A stretch of 16,434 bases of DNA from Spirochaetales bacterium. Its GTDB lineage: Bacteria > Spirochaetota > Spirochaetia > ARS1246. A program made the translations under genes and the position numbers. The stretch covers positions 1 to 16,434 of the forward strand of contig JAFGHN010000105.1 in assembly GCA_016930115.1 (NCBI GenBank). The letters are read 5' to 3'. Position 1 is the stretch's first letter; each line of letters begins with the position of its first letter. Positions 8,419-15,846 of this stretch are shown here, in pieces. The notes under the pieces are model-generated. The model saw only the letters and a program-made list of their open reading frames with translations. It was not told the DNA's origin and ran no database searches.

Positions 8419-9495
8419 CTAACTGATGTTCTCTTCGAAGATACGAATTTCAGCTTTCTCTTCGAGCTCATTTGTCAGCTCTTCGATAGCCTTTTGGAGC
8501 GTCTGATTTTGAATTTCTTGCGTGAGAAGCTCGCGAATAAAGTCGCGCACCGTTTGGCTTTCAAGCGGATTAACCGGGTCATCGAGGGACAACAGTTTAG
8601 GATCTCGATGATCCGTCACCTTCACGATATGATAGCCGATCCTGGATTGGAGAATGTCGCTCACTTTGCCGACATCCAAATCAAACAGGGCATCGATGTA
8701 GTTGGAGCCGTAAGCCTGCGTCCTCGGATCGTTGCTCGCGAAATAGCCTTTGTCACCGCCTGAATACTTGGTTTGCGCGTCATCCGTGTAGCTCAAGACG
8801 GCTTCCTCAAAGGGAGTTCCCCCGTTTCGAATTTCCTGCAGCGCCTTTTCGGCCCTTTCAAGAGCTTTTTCCTTGTTTTCAGGCGATAAACCCCGGGTGC
8901 TTATATAAACCTCACTGATACGTACCAGCTCGGGATTCGTAAAACTGGTGGCGTTTTTTCGATACTGATCCTCAATCTGCTTTTCAGTCGGCCCTTTCAT
9001 TGCCGAGAATAGGTCTTTTTTCGCAAACTTTATATATTCCTGGGTTATGAACTGATCGCGAATCTGTTTCCGGTAAGCCGCTATGTTCAAACCAGTTTCT
9101 CGAAGCACTACCTCTTCAAACTGCTGATCGGTCACCGGGTTTCCTTGCTGGCGATCCAGGTCCTTGCGCACCGCCGCAATTTGAGCGTCGATCATCTGGT
9201 CCGATACATACACCTGCCCTTTCTCCGCGGCCTGCTCGGCCGCCTGCTTGATCAGCACTTCCTGGACCATCAGATCCAGAACCTGCTTTGGTTCGGTGGG
9301 TACACCGGTTATCCCCTGCTTGATGAATTGTTTGTACTGCTCAATCCGCTGCTGGAGCTGCGAAACCGATATGAACTCGTTCTTTGTGAGATTTACGGTT
9401 GCCGCCGGCCGGTCTATCACCTGAGAAGACAATGCCCCGGCTACGAAAAGAAGGATAAAAGCCGTGAAAGAGATACTTCTGAACTTATCGCTCAT
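8419..9495 (-). CDS. SurA-like periplasmic peptidyl-prolyl isomerase (parvulin type)
   Basis: The protein is 358 aa from ATG 9495. A signal peptide occupies ~1-25 (MSDKFRSISFTAFILLFVAG, then ALSSQ). Residues ~35-175 match a SurA N-terminal helical chaperone region ('VLDLMVQEVLIKQAAEQ'). Residues ~190-297 are a PPIC parvulin domain ('ISEVYISTRG', 'FEEAVLSYTDD', 'GGDKGYF', 'LQSRIGYHIVKVTDHRDP'). The C-terminus is a charged helix. The family assists folding of outer-membrane proteins in the periplasm. The start is not certain. GAGG stands 6 nt before an in-frame GTG (9498) and 9 nt before the ATG (9495), while a further ATG at 9510 lacks a Shine-Dalgarno sequence. Only one parvulin domain is present, whereas E. 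coli SurA has two, so no symbol is assigned. Confidence 0.9.
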   Translation of the reverse strand: MSDKFRSISFTAFILLFVAGALSSQVIDRPAATVNLTKNEFISVSQLQQRIEQYKQFIKQGITGVPTEPKQVLDLMVQEVLIKQAAEQAAEKGQVYVSDQMIDAQIAAVRKDLDRQQGNPVTDQQFEEVVLRETGLNIAAYRKQIRDQFITQEYIKFAKKDLFSAMKGPTEKQIEDQYRKNATSFTNPELVRISEVYISTRGLSPENKEKALERAEKALQEIRNGGTPFEEAVLSYTDDAQTKYSGGDKGYFASNDPRTQAYGSNYIDALFDLDVGKVSDILQSRIGYHIVKVTDHRDPKLLSLDDPVNPLESQTVRDFIRELLTQEIQNQTLQKAIEELTNELEEKAEIRIFEENIS

Positions 9496-9510
9496 CACAA
9501 TGAACCTCAT

Positions 9511-9695
9511 CTGTCAATCTGCATGGAGACGTTTGCCCGCCGCGATGCCTGCTGCATCGTGTCCTTAAGCTTCGGCACCTCTTAAGAGCCCTTTGGCGAT
9601 CGCACGGCTGCTGCTTCGGTTCCTGCCTTCAAAAAAAACTACAGCTACCCCCACGTCGCCTGCCTGCCTCGAGGCTTGCTCTCCCGGACCGGAAG
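9511..9695. other. Longest gene-free gap (secG to surA-like gene)
   Basis: This 185-bp spacer is the largest in the window. Seen on the minus strand: a GCCTCGAGGC palindrome (9666-9675), a run of eight T (9631-9638), two CTTAAG copies that could pair (9564-9569 and 9581-9586), and a hairpin CGATGC-AGCAG-GCATCG (9543-9559). The T-run has no strong stem directly before it, so it is not a convincing terminator. I find no sigma70-type promoter. A minus-strand open frame (9750 down to 9565, overlapping the 3' end of secG) ends with the protein-like stretch 'VGVAVVFFEGRNRSSSRAIA', but has no recognised family and no good start signal. Confidence 0.5.
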
Positions 9696-10046
9696 CTATT
9701 CGCTGCGATCCTCCATGCCGGTAGTCAACTCCGGTTCCTCCAGCCACCACTCCTCGACGGTCTGTTCCTGCGCGGCGCCCCTTCGCGCCGCACCAAGCAC
9801 ATCGCCTGTTTCAGGTGTCTTGTTTATCCAGGCGAGGATAAACGAGCAGGTAAGGAATATACCGGCAAGAACCGCCGTGAATTTGGTAAGCACGTTACCC
9901 GAGCGTGACCCAAAAGCCGTCGAACTTCCGCCACCAAAAAGGCCGCCGAGACCTTCTCCCTGCTCATCCTGCATTAACACGATGACAATCAGCAGCAAAG
10001 AGGTGATGACGAAAAGCACTAATAGTAAGACACCTAATATACCCAT
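9696..10046 (-). CDS. secG: Preprotein translocase subunit SecG
   Basis: The protein is 116 aa with the SecG layout. The first membrane segment is at ~3-24 (ILGVLLLVLFVITSLLLIVI). Next comes the conserved cytosolic loop 'LMQDEQGEGLGGLFGGGSST' at 24-43 with 'AFGSRSGNVLTKFT' after it. The second membrane segment is at ~57-74. The ~40-residue tail is polar and acidic. SecG joins SecYE in the inner membrane and helps SecA-driven export. The ATG at 10046 has GGAGAGG (10054-10060) 7 nt upstream. It follows tpiA by 18 bp, and the same tpiA-secG order occurs in other bacteria. Confidence 0.95.
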   Translation of the reverse strand: MGILGVLLLVLFVITSLLLIVIVLMQDEQGEGLGGLFGGGSSTAFGSRSGNVLTKFTAVLAGIFLTCSFILAWINKTPETGDVLGAARRGAAQEQTVEEWWLEEPELTTGMEDRSE

Positions 10047-10064
10047 TTGATAACCTCTCCGGTG

Positions 10065-10820
10065 CTATCGATTATTGAAATTCGCAATAGCAGCAAAATC
10101 CTCTGGAACCAGGGATGCGCCGCCCACGAGCGCACCATCTATGTTCGGCATATTGAGGAGGTCCGCAGCATTGCTCGGTTTTACCGAACCGCCGTATTGT
10201 ATGATCATGGATTCGGCAGCCTGCCGGGAATACACCCTTGCCAGTTTCTCTCTTATAAACAGATGCATGGCATCCGCGTCCTCGGGGGTCGCCGTCTTCC
10301 CGGTACCTATTGCCCACACAGGTTCGTAGGCAATGGTGATTTTTGCAAGATCCTTTTCTGGAAGATTTTGGAGGCCTCTCAGGACCTGCAATTCCACGAC
10401 CGGCTCAGCGCCCCCGGATTCTCGCTCTTCTATCTTTTCCCCCACACAAAGAATGACCTCAAGTCCATGAGAAACGGCAAGCTTCACTTTTCGGTTTATA
10501 AGCAAGTCCGTCTCACCGTAGACGTGCCGCCTCTCCGAATGCCCCAGTATTACCGTATCGACGCCGAGATCTTTCAGCATCAGCACCGAGACTTCTCCCG
10601 TGTGCGCTCCGCTTTCTTCGCCCGCCATGTTTTGGGCGCCGAGTAGTATCTTGCTGCCGGCAAGCAGCTCTGCCACTCCCGCAAGGGCGGTGAACTGGGG
10701 GGCGACCATTAGCTTGTACGGACAATCTGAAAGGTTTTTTATTACCTCTCTCGCCAGCGCCTTCGCCTCTTCGACGGTTTTGTGCATCTTCCAATTTCCG
10801 GCGATATATTTTGTTCTCAC
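10065..10820 (-). CDS. tpiA: Triosephosphate isomerase
   Basis: The protein is 251 aa, full length. It interconverts dihydroxyacetone phosphate and glyceraldehyde-3-phosphate in the cytosol. The catalytic residues are K11 (AGNWKMHKT), H94 (ILGHSERR) and E166 (AYEPVWAIGTGKTAT). The phosphate-binding 'YGGSVKPSNA' (~209-218) and 'ALVGGASL' (~230-237) are intact. The start is GTG at 10820, two bases after the pgk stop, with GGGAG (10826-10830) 5 nt upstream inside the pgk end, so it is tightly coupled to pgk. Confidence 0.98.
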   Translation of the reverse strand: MRTKYIAGNWKMHKTVEEAKALAREVIKNLSDCPYKLMVAPQFTALAGVAELLAGSKILLGAQNMAGEESGAHTGEVSVLMLKDLGVDTVILGHSERRHVYGETDLLINRKVKLAVSHGLEVILCVGEKIEERESGGAEPVVELQVLRGLQNLPEKDLAKITIAYEPVWAIGTGKTATPEDADAMHLFIREKLARVYSRQAAESMIIQYGGSVKPSNAADLLNMPNIDGALVGGASLVPEDFAAIANFNNR

Positions 10821-10822
10821 AA

Positions 10823-12004
10823 CTACTCCCTTTTGAGTACGGCGATACCGGGCAGACTCTTGCCCTCCAGGAACTCGAGCGACGCGCCGCCGCCTGTTGA
10901 TACATGATCTATCTTATCTGCAAGACCGAATTTTTTCACCGCGGCGACACTGTCCCCTCCGCCCACGACGGTAACCCCGCGGCAACCGGCGACCATCTTC
11001 GCCACCTCGAGCGTACCATTGGCAAATGCATCGAACTCGAAAACTCCCATCGGGCCGTTCCAGATCACCGATTTCGCCGCGAGAATACGCTTGCTTATGA
11101 GACGAAGCGTTTTCGCGCCGATATCCATCGCAACTTTGCCTTCCGGTACATTCTGGCCGTCTACAATCTGAGGTTCGGCGGATTCTTCAAACTTGTCGGC
11201 CACGACGTGATCAACCGGGAGGATGATCTCGGTACCAGAAACCGACGACTTTTCCAGAAGCTTCTTCGCGGTGTCCAGAAAGTCATCTTCCACCAGCGAA
11301 TTGCCAATGGCGATACCTTTCGCTTTCAAAAAAGTGTATGCCATTCCTCCGCCGATCACCAGCGTCGTGCATTTGGGAAGCAGAGACTCGAGCACCGCGA
11401 TTTTCGTCGAGACTTTTGCCCCGCCGACCAGCGCAACAAACGGTTTTTCGGGATTCTCGAGGATCCTCGAAAGAAAATCTATTTCCTTCTTCATCAGAAA
11501 CCCCGCCGCCGCTTCCAGATAGGCTGTGACTCCTTCGGTGGAAGCGTGGGCGCGATGCGCCGCTCCAAAAGCATCGTTCACATACACATCCGCCAGACCA
11601 GCCAACTTCTTTGCAAACTGAGGATCATTGGCCTCTTCATCAGCATGAAAACGAAGGTTCTCAAGCATCAGGATATCCCCGCTTTTCAACGCTGATGCCG
11701 CATCCTCCACTTCGCTCCCAACGCAATCACCGGCCATCTGAACAGTCTTACCTAAAAGCTCCGACAGACGTTTGGCCACCGGCTTCAAGGTCATTTCCGG
11801 GTTCGGTTTGCCCTTGGGCCTGCCAAGATGGCTCATCACCACAAGCGCCCCACCCTGCTCAAGAATATATTCAAGGGTGGGAAGCACCGCGGTTATCCTC
11901 GTGTCGTCTGTTATTTTCCCGTCTTTGAGTGGGACGTTGAAGTCAACCCGTACAAGCACCCTCCTCCCATGCAACTCGAGATCAGCTACTGTTTTAATTG
12001 GCAT
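10823..12004 (-). CDS. pgk: Phosphoglycerate kinase
   Basis: The protein is 393 aa. It makes ATP and 3-phosphoglycerate from 1,3-bisphosphoglycerate. Visible motifs are RVLVRVDFNVPL (~15-26), SHLGRPKG (~58-65), 'ALVGGAKVSTKI', 'VIGGGMAYTFLKA', 'VIWNGPMGVFE' and the C-terminal nucleotide/hinge 'VSTGGGASLEFLEG'. The frame extends 20 codons further upstream into the end of gap, but the family N-terminus (MPIKTVADLELHGRRV) fixes the start at ATG 12004, 11 bp after the gap stop. The Shine-Dalgarno sequence is weak (AGAG, 8 nt away). It is the second gene of the gap-pgk-tpiA-secG operon. Confidence 0.98.
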   Translation of the reverse strand: MPIKTVADLELHGRRVLVRVDFNVPLKDGKITDDTRITAVLPTLEYILEQGGALVVMSHLGRPKGKPNPEMTLKPVAKRLSELLGKTVQMAGDCVGSEVEDAASALKSGDILMLENLRFHADEEANDPQFAKKLAGLADVYVNDAFGAAHRAHASTEGVTAYLEAAAGFLMKKEIDFLSRILENPEKPFVALVGGAKVSTKIAVLESLLPKCTTLVIGGGMAYTFLKAKGIAIGNSLVEDDFLDTAKKLLEKSSVSGTEIILPVDHVVADKFEESAEPQIVDGQNVPEGKVAMDIGAKTLRLISKRILAAKSVIWNGPMGVFEFDAFANGTLEVAKMVAGCRGVTVVGGGDSVAAVKKFGLADKIDHVSTGGGASLEFLEGKSLPGIAVLKRE

Positions 12005-12015
12005 AACTTTTGCTC

Positions 12016-13017
12016 TTACACGAGTTTCAACGCGAGGTCTACGACTCTGTTGGAGTATCCCCATTCATTATCGTACCAGGACAGCACTTTGTAGAGATCG
12101 CTGCCTATTTTCATGGTACTGGGCGCGTCGAAAATCGAGGAGTGAGGATTGCCGATAATATCATGCGAAACAATCGGGTCGGTCATGTACTGTAGAATCC
12201 CTTTCATCGGTCCATCTGCCGCCGCTTTCATCGCCGCGTTGATCTCTTCAACGGAAGTGTCTTTTTCCAACCTGACCACCAGGTCAACGATTGATCCGGT
12301 CGGCGTCGGAACGCGCAGAGCTATCCCGTCCATTTTCCCTTTGAGCTCAGGCACAACAAGGCCAATGGCCTTTGCCGCCCCAGTCGTTGTGGGAATAATC
12401 GAAATCGCGGCGGCACGGGCACGCCGGAGATCAGAATGCGGTGCGTCTTGAAGGTTCTGGTCTGTTGTGTAGGAATGAACCGTTGTCATCGCGCCTGAGA
12501 TTATACCGAAACTGTCACTGAGAACCTTGGCGACCGGTGCGAGGCAGTTCGTTGTACACGACGCATTTGAAACAGTAAGATCGTCCTTCTTAAGCATCTC
12601 GTCATTGACGCCGAGCACAATTGTCCTGTCCACCTCGTCCTTGGCCGGTACCGTCAGGATCACCTTCCTGGCTCCAGCCGTGATGTGGTCCTTATACCCT
12701 CCCTTCTCACTCGAGGCCGACCGGAAGATGCCGGTCGATTCAACCACCACATCAACACCCATTTCTTTCCACGGGAGCTCTTTGGGGTTACGGATGGCGA
12801 ACACGGCTATTTCCTTCCCGTCGACAGTGAAGCCCTTTTCGGTCGCTTTGACCTCTTTGTCATAAACTCCGTAGTTGGAATCGTATTTGAGCAGGTGTGC
12901 GAGCGTTTTGGCGTTTGAGATATCGTTGACCGCCACCACTTCCACACCGCGTTTTGCCATTGCACACTTGAAGACGCTTCTACCTATTCTTCCAAAACCA
13001 TTTATGGCGATTTTCAA
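12016..13017 (-). CDS. gap: Glyceraldehyde-3-phosphate dehydrogenase, type I
   Basis: The protein is 333 aa, the typical length. It oxidises and phosphorylates glyceraldehyde-3-phosphate with NAD. The Rossmann motif INGFGRIGR starts at residue ~5. 'VAVNDISN' carries the Asp (D31) expected for NAD rather than NADP use. The catalytic Cys154 is in SNASCTTNCLAP. Later conserved blocks 'GAAKAIGLVVPELKGK', 'RVPTPTGSIVDL' and 'SWYDNEWGYSNRVVDL' are intact. The start is TTG at 13017 (LKIAINGFG), chosen because GGAGGAG lies 4 nt upstream and homologues begin here. An upstream in-frame codon at 13074 would add 19 residues that do not look like GAPDH and would overlap the promoter. It is the first gene of the glycolytic operon. 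Confidence 0.97.
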   Translation of the reverse strand: MKIAINGFGRIGRSVFKCAMAKRGVEVVAVNDISNAKTLAHLLKYDSNYGVYDKEVKATEKGFTVDGKEIAVFAIRNPKELPWKEMGVDVVVESTGIFRSASSEKGGYKDHITAGARKVILTVPAKDEVDRTIVLGVNDEMLKKDDLTVSNASCTTNCLAPVAKVLSDSFGIISGAMTTVHSYTTDQNLQDAPHSDLRRARAAAISIIPTTTGAAKAIGLVVPELKGKMDGIALRVPTPTGSIVDLVVRLEKDTSVEEINAAMKAAADGPMKGILQYMTDPIVSHDIIGNPHSSIFDAPSTMKIGSDLYKVLSWYDNEWGYSNRVVDLALKLV

Positions 13018-13021
13018 ATTA

Positions 13022-13028
13022 CTCCTCC
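13022..13028 (-). promoter_or_regulatory. Strong ribosome binding site of gap (decides TTG start)
   Basis: Minus-strand GGAGGAG is complementary to the 16S rRNA tail, with a 4-nt spacer to TTG 13017. It is the best Shine-Dalgarno sequence in the window, compensating for a weak start codon on a normally abundant enzyme. Confidence 0.7.
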
Positions 13029-13059
13029 AGATACAACGGTACCGATTTTTATGTAAGAG

Positions 13060-13088
13060 AATATAGCCAAACAACTTTCAGCTGTCAA
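13060..13088 (-). promoter_or_regulatory. Sigma70-type promoter of gap-pgk-tpiA-secG
   Basis: On the minus strand the -35 TTGACA (13088-13083) is a perfect consensus. A 17-bp spacer follows, then the -10 TATATT (13065-13060), five of six consensus bases. The expected start point is near 13053, giving a leader of about 35 nt before TTG 13017. It lies in the 83-bp gap after the TPR gene, where a promoter for the glycolytic genes would be expected. Confidence 0.8.
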
Positions 13089-13100
13089 TGAACCGTTGCG

Positions 13101-15074
13101 CTACCTTATTTTCAGAATCGCACGGTAAAGATCGTCCGGGACCGGAGGAACGGCCACCGGAGCTTCTTGTTGCTCCTTTGGAGGAGAGATGATCTTATCG
13201 CCGATGTTTATCAGATCGAAAAAGGGGTCTCTTTCCACTGTTCCCGCACTGATCAATTCGTCTATGTCCGTAACCCGTACTTTCCCCAGTATGTCGTCAT
13301 TGGAAAAAACAAACTCCAGAGTGTTTATGCCCGTTTCTATCGCTTCTCTTTTGAGAATGACAAGCTCGTCGTCTATCTGCAAACCATCCACCCACCCCGC
13401 GTCCATGAGAACGTTATCAAACTCCCGCGCAAGAATTTGCGCGTAGAGGGGGAACTCGGCAGCCAGAGCGGACGCAGCGGTTGTCGCCGCATCCATCACG
13501 CGATCATTACCGGTTCTCAGAACGGCGTACTGCGAAAGCAGGGCACCGGTGCGACCGTTGTACAGTCTCCAGGCCGCGGCGAAATGCCTGCTCCCTTCAT
13601 CGAAACTCAGAACGGCAAAATAGCCGGCGCCTATTTCTCGTGCGTCTCGATAGGCTTCTCCAAAACTCTCCACTTTTTTGTCTGAACCGATGAGCTCCAG
13701 CTTGTCGTTGTTCAGGAGAAGATGATGAAAGTAATCTGCGACCTCCGCCTCACCGTGAAAGTGCAGCATCGTCCCCGCTTCATGATACAGCAGGACACGA
13801 TACCTGTATCGCTCGAGATCGTACTGTGATACCCCCCAGCGCGCAGATACACTGTCCCGCAGCATGCTTTCGGCTATCTCCAGTTTTACCGCGACTTCCT
13901 TGTCATCGAAACCCAAGTCTCTCAGGACCCGCAATTCAGAGTAATACTTGCCTTCGAGACCCAACGACCGATACACCGAGGCAAAAAGCAACCTTCCTTC
14001 CCTCGATCGCGGTGCAAGGATCAAGCCCCTCCGGAGCTCATGTAGAGCCTTCTGGAGGTAGTTCCGCTCAAGAAACGCCGCACCCCTGTCAAAATGATAC
14101 TCTGCGAATCGCTCCCTTACCGGGTCTCCGATTTCCGTGGAGTCCAGGAGCAGATTCTCCAGGGCGATTCTCGCCACTTCGTCGTCAGGCTGGATAGAAA
14201 ATACACGGGCGTATGACTGGATGGCCTCATCTTTCCGGCCCGACTCAGCGTATGCAACGCCAAGATTGTACCAGATGAGGACTTCTTCCTTATGATCGGT
14301 GAGCACTTCTTCAAGCAGCCCGATTGCGGAGAGGTACTCGCCGCGCAGAAGATGAATATTGCTCAGCAGCAGCGTGGGCTCCAGATAATCCGGGCTCAGC
14401 GAGAGGGCCACCCGGGAGTGGAACTCCGCATCGCTGTAACTCTTTCGCGCAAGCATGTGCTTTGCCGCAATGTAATGGGCTGTCGCGTTTTGCGGATAGT
14501 AATCGAGCACCTGGGCGAGATATTTTGCCGATACTTCATAATCGCCCATTTCGTCAAAAACGAGCACCAGGGAGAGGAGCGCCCGTCTGTTGTTCGGTGA
14601 AATTCTCAAAGCATGTTCAAACAACGCCGCGGCGTTTGCGGGTTTCCCGAAAGCCAGCGCGAGCTCCGCGAGTCCGAATTGAGCATCGACATTGTTCGGC
14701 TCGGTTTCAAGGATACTGTTGAAAATCCTCTCGGACTCTTCAAATTGCCCAAGCCCCAGGCGTATTCTACCTTCTATGCCGGCAAGCTCCGTATCGTACC
14801 TGTCCAGTTTTCTTGCTTTCTCTATGTGCGCGAGCGCCTCTTCGTATTCCGAAAGCGCAAAGTAACCTTCCGCGAGCCCTACGAGAGGCCCAAGATAGTG
14901 TTCGTTGCGCTCGAGCGCCGATTTGAACAACTCGATGGCCGTATAATAATCTTCCCGTCTGAGGGCCGATTCTCCTTCCTCGAATAATTGAACCGCCGTT
15001 TGACCTGCGAGAGGACAGAGCGGCCCGAGCAGTAGCACCGCAAGCAAAACGGCGCCGTAGCTACTCCTCATCAT
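13101..15074 (-). CDS. Secreted TPR protein with FlgT/CsgG-like C-terminal region
   Basis: The protein is 657 aa. The signal peptide is ~1-24 (MMRSSYGAVLLAVLLLGPLC, then PLAG|Q). A Cys at 20 is preceded by Leu, so it is a poor lipobox. Residues ~28-300 and ~322-360 hold about nine tetratricopeptide repeats ('EGYFALSEYEEALAHIEKAR', 'YNLGVAYAESGRKDEAIQSY'). Residues ~422-545 form an alpha/beta region with 'YFAVLSFDEGSRHFAAAWRL' and 'NGRTGALLS', recalling CsgG/LpoB/FlgT-type folds. Residues ~546-630 look like a small beta-barrel ('VLMDAGWVDGLQIDDELVI', 'DLINIGDKI') resembling the FlgT C-terminal domain. These fold assignments are inference. The tail is proline-rich. ATG 15074 overlaps the tlyC end by 14 bp. 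Probable role: envelope-associated scaffold, partner unknown. Confidence 0.85.
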   Translation of the reverse strand: MMRSSYGAVLLAVLLLGPLCPLAGQTAVQLFEEGESALRREDYYTAIELFKSALERNEHYLGPLVGLAEGYFALSEYEEALAHIEKARKLDRYDTELAGIEGRIRLGLGQFEESERIFNSILETEPNNVDAQFGLAELALAFGKPANAAALFEHALRISPNNRRALLSLVLVFDEMGDYEVSAKYLAQVLDYYPQNATAHYIAAKHMLARKSYSDAEFHSRVALSLSPDYLEPTLLLSNIHLLRGEYLSAIGLLEEVLTDHKEEVLIWYNLGVAYAESGRKDEAIQSYARVFSIQPDDEVARIALENLLLDSTEIGDPVRERFAEYHFDRGAAFLERNYLQKALHELRRGLILAPRSREGRLLFASVYRSLGLEGKYYSELRVLRDLGFDDKEVAVKLEIAESMLRDSVSARWGVSQYDLERYRYRVLLYHEAGTMLHFHGEAEVADYFHHLLLNNDKLELIGSDKKVESFGEAYRDAREIGAGYFAVLSFDEGSRHFAAAWRLYNGRTGALLSQYAVLRTGNDRVMDAATTAASALAAEFPLYAQILAREFDNVLMDAGWVDGLQIDDELVILKREAIETGINTLEFVFSNDDILGKVRVTDIDELISAGTVERDPFFDLINIGDKIISPPKEQQEAPVAVPPVPDDLYRAILKIR

Positions 15075-15843
15075 GCGCGCTCCGGGTAACTATTTTCACC
15101 GTTTTTATTTTCATGCCATCCATGTCCTGGATCACAAATTCGTTATTCCCATAGGTCGCTTTTTCGAACTTGACGGGGATTTTTCCGAAAAGCTCAAAAA
15201 CGAAACCGCCGAGGGTATCAACGTTTTCCGACGGAAGGTCGATCCCTATTTGCTCCCTCAAGTCTTCCAAATCTACCCTCGCCTCGCACAGGTAAACTCC
15301 ATCCCCTATCTCGAGGATATCTTCACGTTCATTGTCGTATTCGTCCTGGATGTCACCCACTATCTCCTCGATGATATCCTCCAAAGACACAATACCGGAC
15401 ACCCCGCCGTATTCATCGACAACCACGGCAATATGCACGTGCCTGCGCTGAAACTCGCGAAGCAGAGAGTCAAGTTTTTTGCTTTCAGGAATAAGGTACG
15501 GCTTGCGCACCAGGCTGGCCAGGTCGAAGGATTCCTGATTCTTCAGATAGATAAGCAGATCCTTGACGTAGAGCACACCCACGACGTTATCGATGGTGCC
15601 CTGATACACCGGTACCCGGGAATGCCCGCATTCGGTAAGAATATCGATTAGTTCCGTCTGAGGAGTTTCCACGGCGACGAATATCGCGTCGATACGCGGG
15701 ACAAGAATATCGCGCACAGTCATCTGGGACAGGTTTCGTATACCCTTTATCATTTCCCGCGCCTGCGGCGCTAGACTGCTTTGATCATCGTCATCATCCG
15801 GGCTCTTACCTCTGAGTTTCTCGAGGAAACCGATGCGTTTCAA
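15061..15843 (-). CDS. tlyC: TlyC/CorC-type CBS-domain protein
   Basis: The protein is 260 aa. A short acidic N-terminus (a DDDDD run at ~16-20) replaces the DUF21/CNNM membrane domain of longer family members. A CBS pair spans ~41-160 ('MTVRDILVPRIDAIFVAVET', 'GVLYVKDLLIYL', 'VDEYGGVSGIVSLEDIIEEI'), and a CorC_HlyC transporter-associated domain spans ~176-253 ('VDTLGGFVFELFGKIP'). Family members are variously called haemolysin C or Mg/Co efflux accessory protein. With no membrane segment it should be cytosolic, and haemolysis should not be assumed. The TTG start at 15843 is 3 bp after the ybeY stop and has AGGAG (15852-15856) 8 nt upstream within the ybeY end. Confidence 0.9.
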   Translation of the reverse strand: MKRIGFLEKLRGKSPDDDDDQSSLAPQAREMIKGIRNLSQMTVRDILVPRIDAIFVAVETPQTELIDILTECGHSRVPVYQGTIDNVVGVLYVKDLLIYLKNQESFDLASLVRKPYLIPESKKLDSLLREFQRRHVHIAVVVDEYGGVSGIVSLEDIIEEIVGDIQDEYDNEREDILEIGDGVYLCEARVDLEDLREQIGIDLPSENVDTLGGFVFELFGKIPVKFEKATYGNNEFVIQDMDGMKIKTVKIVTRSAHDEE

Positions 15844-15846
15844 AAT

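Noticed and set aside
9512..9517. TTGACA on the minus strand just before the surA-like start
   Set aside because: It is within ~20 nt of the start codon and no -10 element lies at 16-18 bp spacing. It is likely chance.
9631..9638. T8 run after secG as an intrinsic terminator
   Set aside because: No stable GC stem sits immediately upstream. The nearest palindrome (9666-9675) is about 27 nt away and cannot form a usable loop.
9610..9640. Resemblance of minus-strand 'GGCAGGAACCGAAGCAGCAG' to the SRP RNA domain IV motif
   Set aside because: The apical GGAA loop and flanking pairs are wrong (CGAA, A-C mismatch), and the sequences on either side cannot form the required long stem.
10904..11695. 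263-codon open frame on the plus strand
   Set aside because: It is antisense to pgk, whose protein is fully conserved. The translation has no recognisable domain and is explained by codon bias of the opposite strand. The same holds for the other plus-strand frames across the window.
12005..12064. Longer phosphoglycerate kinase start at 12064
   Set aside because: It would overlap the end of gap by 49 bp and adds a non-family extension. ATG 12004 matches the conserved N-terminus.
13018..13074. Longer GAPDH start at 13074
   Set aside because: The extra 19 residues are unlike GAPDH and would overlap the -10 element. GGAGGAG sits correctly before TTG 13017.
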